Shown here in pieces: positions 36,323 through 48,104 of a DNA stretch of 64,000 bases. The translations under genes and the position numbers were made by a program. Every line of letters starts with the position of its first letter. The stretch's first letter is position 1. The notes under the pieces were generated by a model, which saw nothing but the letters and a program-made list of their open reading frames with translations, was not told where the DNA came from and made no database searches. Location: NCBI GenBank assembly GCA_029851415.1, contig CM056742.1, positions 153,021,121-153,085,120 on the forward strand, written 5' to 3'. This stretch comes from Eretmocerus hayati. Taxonomy: Eukaryota > Arthropoda > Insecta > Hymenoptera > Aphelinidae.

Positions 36323-39300
36323 TGAAAATGAAAAGAAAAAAGTTCAATCAACATGTGCATACTAATTAGCTTGAAAACAAGTATAGGTATGCTTCAGGAG
36401 GAATTGGTGTCATTTGTACACACACACACATTTGACATTCTACTTTCTTTGCTCTCCTAAATATAAAGTGAGTCACAGTGTTGACTAGACCTATCACATG
36501 CCTTGAATAAACTGATGAAACTTAATGAATCCTGATTAGACTATCAATGAAAACGCTGTTATTAGATAATAATAAGTACAGTGTGTGATGTAAATTTCAG
36601 GTGATTGGTAAAAGTGAAGGAGAATTGACAACAAGAGAGTCCTGCAATCATAATTACAATAACTGAATGTTGAACTTCATATAATTACATTCAGCAATAG
36701 CTTCATAATTAAAATAATGGTGCTCTATCTTGGCATCCATTGAGATTTTCAATAAACTGGGCCTGCTGAATGTCAGGATAAGATGACATCTTAACGATAG
36801 TATATTATATGTGTCTTGTAACAGATTACTAACGATGACAGCTGTATATCCTAAAAGGCTTCATTGAAGTGCAATCAATCGAAATTAAAATTATATCGAG
36901 CGGAAAAAGAGTAACAGACGCGACATGTGCACTTGACACCTGTTTTACGATACGATATAATTCTTTCATTCAATCGGACCGTATAAACGTTGTAGACCCG
37001 CAAGTTGAGTCGGAGGAAATTCAGCTTTGTATAAAAAAGCGAATGATAGGAAAGCATCAAGTTTGTTTCTTTGCTATTGACAAATTGATACTTTGAAATT
37101 CTTTCAGTAGCATTCAATGTAATAGTCACACGGAAATTAGGGCAAACTAACAATGAGATTCGAGGGTAAAAAGAATGCTGTTGTCAGTGAGTATAATGAA
37201 TGGTATGTTAAGTTTTTTGTTGGTATTGTGTGTAGCTAACGAAATGTTGCAAAAAGTATTGGCAAACTCATAACATTTCAGACTTACGGACACACGCACC
37301 ACGAGTAGCTTAGTATGACAGCATAAACAAAGCTAATTATCTTCAAGTACACGAGTAGCTTTATAAAAATCGCAGTTTCTGAAATTGGCTGCGCTAATTT
37401 GAGCCGCGAAGAACTACAAAAATCTGTGTTTCTAAAATTTGCTGCGTACAATAATGAGTATAAACTGCATATCAGGGACTTTACAAGCACGTATCGGTTT
37501 TCTCGTCAGATAAGATAAGAGCTCAAGAGTAAGTACAATTATCGTATCAGAGTCAATAATCTTGGCTGCTCGCCAACACTGGACTATAGGTAATAACCGA
37601 TCTTCTAAAATGGAAAAGATTCTCTCGAGGAATGAGAGGCAAGTCAGCTTATGTATTGAAAACCTGTATTATAGGCGCCTCATATCCTCATCAAGAAGGT
37701 ATACAAAATAATACAAGAAGAAGCTAGATCTGCGTGGAATTTCATTGCCGGCGGGTGGTCTCGATGTAAAATAATATAAAATTTACAAGCCCTCTTTCGC
37801 ATGCAGTCGCGTTGTTATGCACCAGAAAGTGGACTGATGTTCATGCAATATACACAATTTGTACGAATATATTTCAGTATTTTGCACATGCATGAATTTA
37901 ACACAAAAGAGATGCGTTCTGTGAAATATGCAAAACGAAGCATATCGAGAAATAGCACCCGATGCATCACGCATGGAGTTGAAAACGGAAACTGCACACA
38001 CATGTTCCTCTTTTAAGGGCGGGGGGGGGGGGGGGGGAGAGAAGAAGAAAAAGCTGCAGCTTGCACTCCGAATCGATTCTTTGCTTATTATGCCGAGCAC
38101 ATAAGAAAGAATCACACACAAACAAGGGTTCCTAATATATATCATCATCAGGAACAAAGGGTGTGCTCGTCACTGCATGGTACGAATAATGAGAAAAAAA
38201 AGTTCCTCAAGAGAACATCCTTTCGATGAAAACAATATAAAGAAGCCATTAAAGCCGCTCTATATATGCAGCCAGCGGCCGGCTGCGACAAAACTTGAGA
38301 TTTTCCACGGTTCGATGCCCTCGATCGCACCCACGCGTCGTATGAATATTATGCATTTACAGAACGTGGAGCAAATATCAGTATACAAAAGTGCATTAGT
38401 CTTTGCAAAGAAAATGATAAGATTACGAATACGTCGCGATACACGTGCATACACACCACACGTCAAAAATCATACTATAAGATGTTTTCGAGGATGTTTT
38501 CAGGGTGTAAGCTGATGGTGGTGGCTATTTTTATCACAAGTACGGACGATATAGGAAAGGATAGATGCACCGCGATGTAAGCAAAAATCATAGTCGTACC
38601 ATGCCAGCAACACGACGGCCTTGAGTCTTGAATGCTTGACTCTTGAACGGCTGACTTTGCTGCGTTGCAACTCTTTTGGTTTGTGATTACTTATATATGC
38701 AGTCCTCGACGACGACGACGAAGAGAAAGACGTGGCGTTGGGTGAGCGGCTACATCGGCTACATGTCTAATATAATAGCTGACCCCTCGTCGTCCACCCG
38801 CGGATGCATGATGCCTTTCGAGGAATTGAAATTATTATGCACTGGGTAAAGGCTGATGATGATAAGACTGCACATTCCTCTTCACCGTCAGCTTATATGG
38901 CACAATAACATTAATGGGGGACACACTTTTCGACACGATTCATGAAAGGCACAATCGATGTACACAAAACAAGTATAATCACAAATGCGAGAAGTAAACT
39001 TAGCAGACGCACCCGTTGCCTGTCGCCGACGATCCAAGACTGCAAGAAATGCCGGGCGGGGCGGTGAAAGAAAATTGTGCGCGCGCCTTTATCTACACAT
39101 GCTTGTATATTATTCAAGCGCCTCACATATGTGTGGAATACATATAGTGTTATGCAGCTTCTCCACTTGCAAGTTTACTATCATCTGGAGGCTTGCATTT
39201 TCGCAACCGGCACTTTCAAGAAACCCGTATGATGCGGTATTACGTTTTGTGTGAAAATTTCGATTTTTACCAGGATTTACCGAGATATGAATGATTTCTG

Positions 39301-39391
39301 TAGCTGTAAATTTCAAAGTTTCTTTGATTTTTGGGATTTCGCGATATGAGAACCAATGATAGCGCACAAGGGACGTTTCTGTAATAGTATA
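36323..39391. other. Upstream of Mvb12; no gene seen
   Basis: The Mvb12 leader exon and promoter should lie in the first part of this stretch but are not identifiable. A 17-base G run lies at 38021-38037, an (AC)n tract at 36417-36429, and a palindrome-rich patch GCAGCCAGCGGCCGGCTGC at about 38269. The word CACGAGTAGCTT occurs twice (about 37300 and 37350). No supportable CDS. Confidence 0.4.
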
Positions 39392-40010
39392 TTATGCGTC
39401 GAGTGCCAAAAAACTTTGTTCTTTGCGATAACCAACAACATTATCGGCTTCGCCGACGTCCAACAAGGTTATCGTGAGGCTGCTTTTTCACGACTGCAAT
39501 TCGTTGCTGCAACCTCGCGAGATTGCTGCAATTTTCATGCGCGCGAAATTCAAAATATAGCTTACCGAGGTAACCTAAGATGGAAATGACCTAAGATGAG
39601 TGACTCCGAAAAACCCACTGGTCGAAAATTGTTTTGTCCAATGTTTATGAAGATGCTGAACACGAATATGAACTTCATTTCCTTCCAACGGCGGAGAAAA
39701 TGCGTGAAAATCGACTTTGAAGCCAGAACGTCTCATTTTCGAATTCAAATGTGGTTTTTAGAAGTTTTCTTCATAATAGATGGGAACAGAGTTCGTATTC
39801 GTGTTCAGCACACTCAAGAAGATAGGCAAGAACAATTTTCAACCAGTGGGTTTTTCGGAGTCACTCCATTTCCATCTTAGGTTACCTCGGTAAGCTATAT
39901 TTTGAATTTCGCGCTTATGAAAATTGCAGCAATCTCGCGAGGTTGCAGCAACGGATTGCAGTCGGGAAAAAGCAGCCTGATGAACAAAGTTTTTGGCACG
40001 AGACGCATAT
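39392..40010. repeat. Long foldback element with near-complete hairpin
   Basis: Left arm 39394-39690 and right arm 39770-40008 are inverted copies: ATGCGTC...GTGCC, AACTTTGTTC, AGGCTGCTTTTTC, GTTGCTGCAACCTCGCGAG, GCTTACCGAGGTAACC, GACTCCGAAAAACCCACTGG, CGTATTCGTGTTCAGCA all recur inverted. The loop is under 100 bp. Open frames in it are symmetrical shadows. The left arm carries a 49-bp insertion absent from the right arm. Confidence 0.9.
39426..39474. mobile_element. 49-bp hairpin insertion in the left foldback arm
   Basis: The inserted piece starts CGATAACC and ends GGTTATCG, with a central palindrome CGGCTTCGCCG. The matching place in the right arm (AACTTTGTTCATCAGGCTGC, reversed) lacks it, which shows it arrived after the two arms formed, or was lost from the other arm. 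It looks like a minimal inverted-repeat element. Confidence 0.55.
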
Positions 40011-40015
40011 GCCGC

Positions 40016-40045
40016 TTTACACGGCGGCGCGTCGAGCCGTGTAAA
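40016..40045. repeat. 10-bp perfect stem-loop
   Basis: TTTACACGGC and GCCGTGTAAA pair perfectly around a GC-rich 10-base loop (GGCGCGTCGA), directly outside the right end of the foldback element. Confidence 0.6.
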
Positions 40046-40979
40046 ATTATGAGATATGTGACTTTTGATTCAATTTTTGATGATTGAAAATTTGAGTTGA
40101 ACATCTGCCACTGCATGTCATAACAATTTGAAATTCGTTACCTCGAACGTATTTTACTCAAACGCACAGATTTTTAGGCATTGGAACTCGATTATTAATA
40201 ATGTTGGTATTAAGATATTCGGATCGCGTTTCCGTCAAACAAATGGCCTTAACAACTTAGACTTCACAATTGAGTGTCTCAAATACTTGGTCATGAATCA
40301 CACTTTCTTGCTTTGACACAGTGACATATTTCTGAGTTTATGTAGAACAACGGTAATTTTTCGAAATGCTTTATAGTGACCCAAAGCCGAACCGAAAGCC
40401 GTGGGAACTTTCATTCTCACTTTCATGCGACGAAAATAATTACTTTCGAAATTCATCACCCGAGAACATCGGTTATTTCATAGCATTGTACTTCTTAATT
40501 GAAAGCTTTCTTTACTGAATGAAATTTTTGAAAGGTCAAAAATGTAATCAAGCGAAAGTGACAAGTTTCTATCACAGGATGGTTTAATTTTTGCAATGTG
40601 ATGAGTCTACTCGGTATGATCTGACTCATCACGTTTCGGATCGCCTTCACGCGTCAAAATTTCGAAATTATCATCGGATGCATCGATACGCGTTGGAAAA
40701 TGTAAGCCGCATTCCTTCGCGACGCTAATTGAATTTCTCGTTTCGAAAATAATGACGTCGAAAGCCACGTGCAGATGTCAATCAATTTGATCAACCTGAG
40801 TTGTGCGACTCTCTTAAGCTACGTTTTTCTCGTTTTTACCACACACTTCATCGATGATCCATTAGGGATGAGGTTTTATAAATTTTTGTTCAAGTTCGAT
40901 AGTGGAACTCGATCAATTATGAGAGCAGTTCTATAGCCATAAAAAGTTTTTATAGACGAGTAAGAGAAAAAGCTGTGTC

Positions 40980-41013
<34 letters not shown>

Positions 41014-43132
41014 TTTTTTTTTTTTTTTTTTCGTTTTGTTCATTCAAGATCTGAAAACCCCCAGAGAATATATGAGAGCACCGAGAGATACCAAAATTGG
41101 TCGTGATCTGTGTACTTTAGGTAAAATATTCGAGAATAAGAGAAATCATCAGATAGCAAAATGTCCAATTTGCAACGTTGATTTTTCAAAAATTTGGAGT
41201 TTTCTATAAGCCTAAAACCACGAAGAATGAACGGATGTGAATTCCGTTTTCCGTTTGGCCCTCGATTTGTCCCCTCTGATAACGCGAGAACAAATAATTT
41301 TTTCCAGTACAATCTACATTTTGATTCGTCAATATAATGATAGCTAAACCGAGGAGCGGGCCAATGATTTAGAATAGGATATAGTTTCAGATTTATATTA
41401 CGCTTTGGTATGCAATAATGTTTCAGAGAGTTCAATTTTAACTGCCCAAAAGACGTTGAGCCGGGGTGGAGTCGAAAACTGGGTACCCGGGATATAAAAG
41501 CTAGCTAAATTGCTGCCCAAAAAACTTTTCAGGATTTCATGATAAATGATGGTACAGATCCAATATCAAAATTCATTGAAAGTACGCGCATGGGGATCGC
41601 TTCATTATGAACATTTTATATCCGTAAAATAAAACTTTGTGGGTTTGAAATAATGAGATTTTGTACAGTATTTACTCAACTTATCCAACTTATATACGCA
41701 CGGCTAAATCAACCGAAGAGATTACTTTTTGGAGAAGCAAATATTTTATGACCAATTTTTCTTGAGTGTCTGTGGTCGATCGACCATATAAAATTTGAAG
41801 CTCACCTAATCACAAATTATGCATACTTCTAATATATATTAGACTAACAAATCTCGAGTCTTTTGGCATTTATTTTAGAATTCACTTACCGACACTTAGT
41901 TTTTAGTTTTCCATCAAATGATGAAGCCACGTCGCCCGAAAAGTGATGTTATGTCTTATCCATCTCAAATTGATAAATGGACAGGTTTTTGTTTAAAACT
42001 TGAATGACTTCTCTCGTTACCATAACTCGTATAAAATACTTCATCGGCTATCACAACAGCCCATCTTATTCCATTATACTTTGATGAACGATCTCATACG
42101 TAAGTAGAGATCAGAGCGAACACTCAATCTCGTTATCTCACGGGAAAATCCAGAGCCCTCCAAAGGCAAAGTGACGTCTTTTGGTCAAGCAAGTATCAAG
42201 CTTTTCTCAAAGCTGGCCATCACTTTCTCGCCTCGAGCTAAGTATCTCAACGTATATACGTGCACGAAAGGCAACTATTAACTATTCTATATCGTATCTA
42301 GCCTAGTCACTAAGATCCAAGTCAAGTGAGTAATTTCGTACCATTATACACGTACATACACCCGCGATATAGCCAAGTAACTTATAAATATAACACACGT
42401 GCCGTTTCCAGCGAGCTTTTGTTTAAGCCTTTACCCTATAGCAGACAGGTTTACCAGAAAATAGCCGAATGTGTAAATTATGTGGACAACGAAAGAGTAG
42501 ACTCTGAAGGATTGCCAGATTTTAGGGAGACACCGACCGACCAGATATATATCCTTTGAGCTGAAAAAAAGGACGATATAGAGAGAATCTCAGACCGTGA
42601 CGCTTTTCTGCCATTCTATTGTCCAAGTTGATGAAGGAGGGGTTATACCCGCCGTAATAATTAGTCACCGCCTGCCCAACTCGTTTCATCTTCTGTGAAT
42701 ACCTTCCATGGATATAAAACCATGTAGGCATACCTTGATGGCCTCTGAGGACCGTCTCAGCTTTTTGTGTTATGTCGATGTTTTAGCTATGAGATCTGCT
42801 CTTGAATTCTTTTGAGCGGTTCTGCGCCGTACTGCTCCTTTCAGAACATCAAAAAATACCGAAGTCTTCTTTATGATGCCCGCAAACTCTTGAAACTTTA
42901 CGCTCGGATCCAACATTTTTCTGAAATACCTTCAAATATTTTTGAGCTTGAATTATCAGCCTCATTATCACGTAATATTTGTGAATTTGAGAATCATTTG
43001 AATTTGAGGATAACTTTTAACCGACCAGAATCTGGTCGGATTAACTGTTGGGATAATATATTTTTTTAGCTGGATGACGATCAAAAATCATCTGTCGATT
43101 TTTCTGCTCAAAGCTTTTGATCGATATTATAA
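40046..43132. other. Intergenic; ATT microsatellite
   Basis: 40981-41031 is an (ATT)n run passing into a T run. Open frames of 60-130 codons here have no domain, and I cannot support a gene. Confidence 0.4.
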
Positions 43133-43492
43133 GCGCTCTCAGACTATAACAAGCAGATTAGTCAATCTCGGAGAATTGTGTCGAGCATCTGGAATACAAG
43201 ACATGCTAGTGATCGAGCCAATAATTCTCTATTTCAGAAGCTCGACCGGCGGCGCCCCCAGACTAATCTTGCACGGGCGGTCTATCAATCTATACTATAT
43301 TATGGCGAGTCACTTGATTCATCAACTTACTCTCGAACTTACTCCATTGATTCATCTTATGATGACCTCGAGTGGAATGATCTCTGTGTGGAAATGACAA
43401 ATAATGACCAACGGGTATTTTGCGAGTCTAATTCTGAGCAGACTTTACTCCTTTGGAATAAACTTATTCATGACACACAGATTCTTCCATAA
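43133..43492 (+). other. Unassigned open frame of 119 codons without ATG
   Basis: The frame is open from just after TAA at 43130 to TAA at 43490, with words such as RRIVSSIWNTRHASDRANNS and SYDDLEWNDLCVEMTNND. It lacks an ATG near its start (a GTG lies at 43178) and has only a weak AG before it. The composition is plausible for protein, but no family is recognised and no splice partner was found. It could be a decayed exon or chance. Confidence 0.2.
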
Positions 43493-44480
43493 ATACAGAA
43501 CAATTACATGGAATGAGCACGTTATAATACTTTTAGTAAGGTAAATGTCTACCCCCCCCTTTAGATGTTTTGCCAATAGTTTTAGCCCACTTCAATCTTT
43601 TTCAACGTACTTTAACTCATATCTCAAAGCTTGTTCCAAGACCTTCAAAATGAGCTGAGGTAAATTTAAATTGAACCAACCAGAGCCCAGCTGTCTCAAT
43701 TTTTTCAAAAAGCTTTTTTAGAGTTTACAAAAGGAGGTGCCCAACTTACCCTCATTAAACCGTTTTCTCCACAGTCATGGTCTACCTCAACATTTTTTAA
43801 TACACTTGAGCTCATTTTGAAGCTTGTCGATTTTGATGAACCGGAGCCGAACTACCATAATTTTTCCAAAAGAAAAGATGTATGCAAACTTCTGCATTGA
43901 AAAGATGTATTACATCTTTTCGAAAAGAAAAAATGTAACGAAGTGCATGGAATCGTTTTTATTCGTGTGCAACTACATTTGGAGCTTTGAGCCGGTCTCA
44001 ATCACTGTTTCCGACCTATTTTGACATGATAAACACGTTTTGAGAGGTAAAAAAAGTCAGACTGCTAGCCCCTTTTGAGATAACCATACAGGGGCATGTT
44101 GGATACACTCCAATTTTGGCCTCCATTTTTGCGAAAGATCTCCGTATTTTGCTCATAAAATTGCTCATATCATTCCAAGTTTTGCAACTATCAAGAACAA
44201 CTTTTGAAGGTCTTGGAGGAAGGAAAAAAAAATTGTTGACACTGGTTTCACTAAACGCAATTTTGTTGGCAATTTCCTAAAGTGCAAACACAGATAATGC
44301 AAAAACCATCCGGAGCCGGTTCAAATCTTCTCATATTTTAAGATAACAAAATGTGAAGAAAAATTGCGCGAAGGTCATCGAGTACCCATTCCTGATCAGA
44401 TCAGCATTATATGGGGGCATGTTGGGTACGCTCACCTTACTTTCAATGAATTATCAAACAAGCTCTGATTGAATGCATGA
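43493..44480. repeat. Probable old interspersed repeat
   Basis: GGGGCATGTTGGATACACTC (44092) and GGGGGCATGTTGGGTACGCTC-like sequence (44410) are near-duplicates about 320 bp apart. AGGTGCCCAACTTACCCTC (43735) resembles the inverse of this word. AGCTTGTTCCAAGACCTTCA also has an inverted relative, TGAAGGTCTTGGAGGAAGG (44205). This suggests a degraded transposon, family unknown. Confidence 0.4.
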
Positions 44481-45937
44481 TATTCGTGGTAACCAGTTTC
44501 GGTGCCTAGTATGAGGAATTTTTATGTCCCAAATTTTCTTTTGATAGTCCAAAATCACTAATCTAATACCGAAATAGAAATATTTCATATCAAGTTCCTA
44601 ACTTACGCGAAAACAGCTTGTTTTTGCATAGAGACCTGGTGTAAAACAGTATACGCGTCTCGTAAGCACTCTATAAATTCTACTTTTGCGGTTGTCCCTG
44701 ATACGAGGACATATCTATCTCATACTTCATAGACGGAATTTTGTAACAAATGCGAAGAAAAAACCCAGTCAATGATCGTGTCATACATGATCTCGACGTA
44801 TACGAATCAAAAAGAACTCATAAGAATACCTGTAGGAATACTCTGAAATTTTGAAGTTTTTTTGTTGAATACGCGTTGTACAAATTCCAACAGTATTTGA
44901 TTAATTGCGTCCATGAATTTTTCACAAAATGGAGCTTTCAAAACGGGGACCCCCTTTTTCAGGACCCCAAATTACTTATCTCGACCCATTGAGATCTGAG
45001 TTATCACGCGTCGGCGTTGCGCGGTTCCCATCCTATCGTCGAGTAAGTAGCCACTTGATGGCGCCACCCGTGTCAATTTTTCAAATAAATTTGGAATAAA
45101 AGATATCACATGTCAAAGTCCATCATTCATCTAATTTTGCAACCCGAAAGTTGAAAGGTGTTCTTTTGTTTCATTATCTTATTTCTTTCAATAGTAGAAA
45201 ATCAATGTTACGAATTTATGTGAACCATATTGAGAAAAGTTGTAACAAAAATTAAAATTTCTGAACGTTCCACTCATCACTTTGTCATGTTGAGTAATGT
45301 CTTATCATGTCTATATTGTCTAAGTACCAGTGTCATATTAACCTCGTTAAAGTCGAGCAAAAAACCACGAAACGTCATTGTCTGATCCCATGATTTCGAT
45401 CGTCTTTGAGGCCAATTGAATGAAAGATAATCAAGTTAGATCAAATCACACTCTAGACGTAATGATATGAATATTTATTTGATAAAATGGATACACTCCC
45501 GATGATTGCATGTATCTATCAATTGATACAAAGAGTTTAATGATTTCTGCAACATTTGTGCTCATTTCTGAGGACGGCTTACATTTGAGGGTGGGTTTAT
45601 TTTCGAAGATATTTTCGGTGTCTTACATTCGAAGGAGGACGAATAATTTATCTGATCTCTAATAAAGGTGTCTTACTTTTGTGGGCGGGGGGGGGAGGGA
45701 GGGTGCTGAATTTTCGGTGGTGTATTACTTTCGGTGAAACATCACGGTATGTCTGGCAGAACATTGAGGTAAGGAAACAACAAACTACCCATAACTCCGA
45801 ATTTATAAGCTTAGCCTCAAAAAAAATGCTAGCAGATTGAACTAAAACAAAAAAAAAAGAAGAATGATCACGGTGTAACTATCGATAAAATTAGGGTGAT
45901 TGTCGGGGGACAGTTTAATCATTATAGATCAACAATA
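44481..45937. other. Intergenic, one CTCF-like site, G-rich tract
   Basis: 45684-45701 is a G-rich tract. Apart from the CTCF-like word at 45051 nothing is recognised. Confidence 0.4.
45051..45066 (+). promoter_or_regulatory. CTCF-like motif
   Basis: CCACTTGATGGCGCCA closely fits the CTCF core (CCASYAGRKGGCGCYR), differing at one position. A single motif match in 64 kb is weak evidence of binding. Confidence 0.25.
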
Positions 45938-46801
45938 CAGGCGTCCGTCATTCAACGCGGTTTTGGTCAACGCGGTTTTGGTTATAAGCGGTTTTTGAAT
46001 TGCCACCTTTTTTTTTATTCAACGCGGTTTGGGACTTGTACAACGCGGTTTTGAAAATGAAACTTTTGAAAAAAGCTTCGAACGACGTCAGCAAAAAGAC
46101 GCAATCGACCGCAAGAATAACAAACAATTTACATCGAATCTGTTAAGTGCTAAGACTTGTGAATAATCACACATATAATAGTTCTGAGGAATTCTACTTT
46201 TCAATGCTCTGTTGGGTGAACGAACCGAGACTGTATTCATCGTGATTAGTTATTGATTTTCTTAGACAAATACGTCTGATTGTTTGAACCCCTAACCAAA
46301 AAATTTAAATTCTTGTTTACATTAACCTTGGCTGTATTTTTAGCAAAGTAAAATCTAGAAAAAACCAGTTAAATTATCAAGTCTTTTCCATAATGTCTGA
46401 AAAACGAAAACAAGTATCACCTTGCAAAAGCTCTCTCGCTGCTAGAACACGCCTCGAAAAGTGATGAACTTGGAAGAAAAATCGAAAATTTTGGCCCTAT
46501 TGAAAACAGGTGTAAGAGATGTAGAAGTTGCGCGGAAATTTGGTGTAAATAAATCAACAATAAGAACTATTCGTGAAAGTGAACAGAAAATCCGGGAAAA
46601 TCATATGGTTTATCAGCACTAACGATGATTTCATTATAAAAAAGGCTCTCGTTTGATCCCAAATTCACAAAAAAAATCGGTCCTAGTTCGTCGTTCATGA
46701 GTCTTGGTACGCATCCCCTACTTCTTCGTAAGAGCAATATGCTTTGTTCAACGCGGTTTTGCTCAACGCGCGTAACCCCTGAGTTGAACGAGGGACGCCT
46801 G
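45938..46801 (+). mobile_element. Internally deleted Tigger element
   Basis: 864 bp flanked by TA on both sides (45936-45937, 46802-46803). The ends are CAGGCGTCCGTCATTCAACG and the inverse CTGAGTTGAACGAGGGACGCCTG; the CAACGCGGTTTTG word is repeated near both ends, as in Tigger termini. Inside, from about 46393, is the start of a transposase (MSEKRKQVSPC), frame-broken, then MNLEEKSKILALLKTGVRDV and FGVNKSTIRTIRESEQKIRE, the helix-turn-helix. The DDE domain is deleted, so it cannot move itself. Confidence 0.9.
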
Positions 46802-46910
46802 TACTTTCCTCTTCGCAAGAATTTTTTTTCTTGAAAGCAATTGACCATTGTTACATACCAAAAGTTTTTTCCTATCATTCCTATTCTGGAAAAATTCCAT
46901 GACTCGCCAA

Positions 46911-48104
46911 TTAACACGTTCGCTGCGATGGGACCCACGGATGATGGAGCCCACGCGTCCTTCCCTGTGTGCGATGGGCCCCACCCGTGGGGCCCACTTT
47001 TTATTGAGTTGCAGCTTCTACTACACAGCGGAGACATATCTAATGGCTTATGTCGTGATTATTTCTCGTTGTTTATGTTGTGATGAACATGTGTCCACAG
47101 CAGTTTCGGTATCGGACTTGATTTCGATGAGTTTTGCTCGATCTCCGTTTTTTACATAGTTATTCGTTAATCAAGTGAGATCAATCGATGAGAGGTAGAT
47201 CACCTCCTACGAGGTCGACGGTTTTCAACGTGTCTACGCAAAGACCTACGAACTAAGTTGAAATACGTTGGAGAATGTTGAATCCTACTCGGGCAATCTC
47301 CAATTTACGCGAGAGAAAAGTTTCGGGAAAATCGGAAATCGTTGGGTCCTTCCAGATACAGCCCTTGCTCCATCTCCTCTGTATATTATCATGCACTGTA
47401 ACTTTCGGAATTCAAACTAGATAAAAGATTGCTCTATTTGAGTATCTGGCTTCAAAAGCTGCAAATATCTGAAGTGCGGAACACACTCTTGGTCTAGAAA
47501 AATTCTATACTTGGTCAAACAAAAATTCTACCACCTCGGTTTTTCCCAATTTTCTATTGGGTTTTCCGTGATTAGCAGTAATTAGGTTTTGACTCGTGGT
47601 CAACTGCAGTCGCAGTTATTCATTTACAGCGGTTTGGCGCGTGATGCTGGTGTGAACGTGACATAATGTGGCACGTTCACACCAGGGCTTGGGATTGGAA
47701 AATATTTCAACTGATCACGAAAAATCCAATAGAAAATTTGGAAAAACCGAGGTGATAGAATTATTTTTGGACCGGGTAGAATTTTTCCATACCAAGAGTG
47801 TGTCGCTACGAGCAAGGGTTAAGGCGCACCAGAATGGGTGAAATGAGCTAGTTTTTTGATAATTTAAAGAAAATGAAAAAAGGTAGAGTTTTTCCCCTTG
47901 CGGGCTCGGGAGGTAGAATTTCCGGTGCATCGATCTGTCTTTTTGGATTTTCCACAGCTCACAATTTCGGTGCCAGGGTACCTTTGCCTGCCAAACTGAT
48001 GATTTTCCAAAAGGTTTAGCTTCTGTAACTACTCAAACGCGCATTTGTACTCTCTCGCAATCCAGACCGGAATCGCGATTTCGCCTTCGCAGTGAACGTG
48101 TTAA
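46911..48104. mobile_element. Non-autonomous piggyBac-like element
   Basis: It is bounded by TTAA at both ends (46911-46914 and 48101-48104), the piggyBac target. Terminal inverted repeats are CACGTTCGCTGCGA on the left and TCGCAGTGAACGTG on the right, one mismatch in 14. The left interior is rich in GGGCCCCAC words. No transposase remnant is visible in 1.19 kb. A separate foldback is nested inside. Confidence 0.8.
47482..47813. repeat. Foldback nested in the piggyBac-like element
   Basis: Left arm 47482-47578 (CACACTCTTGGT, AAAAATTCTA, CACCTCGGTTTTTCC, TTTTCTATTGG) is inverted at 47710-47813. The loop contains a perfect 14-bp stem-loop at 47647-47685: CTGGTGTGAACGTG, 11-base loop, CACGTTCACACCAG. 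That stem includes CACGTTCAC, the host element's own terminal word. Confidence 0.8.

Noticed and set aside
46567..47037. 156-codon minus-strand frame
   Set aside because: It spans the ends of two different transposable elements and the gap between them, so it cannot be a real gene.
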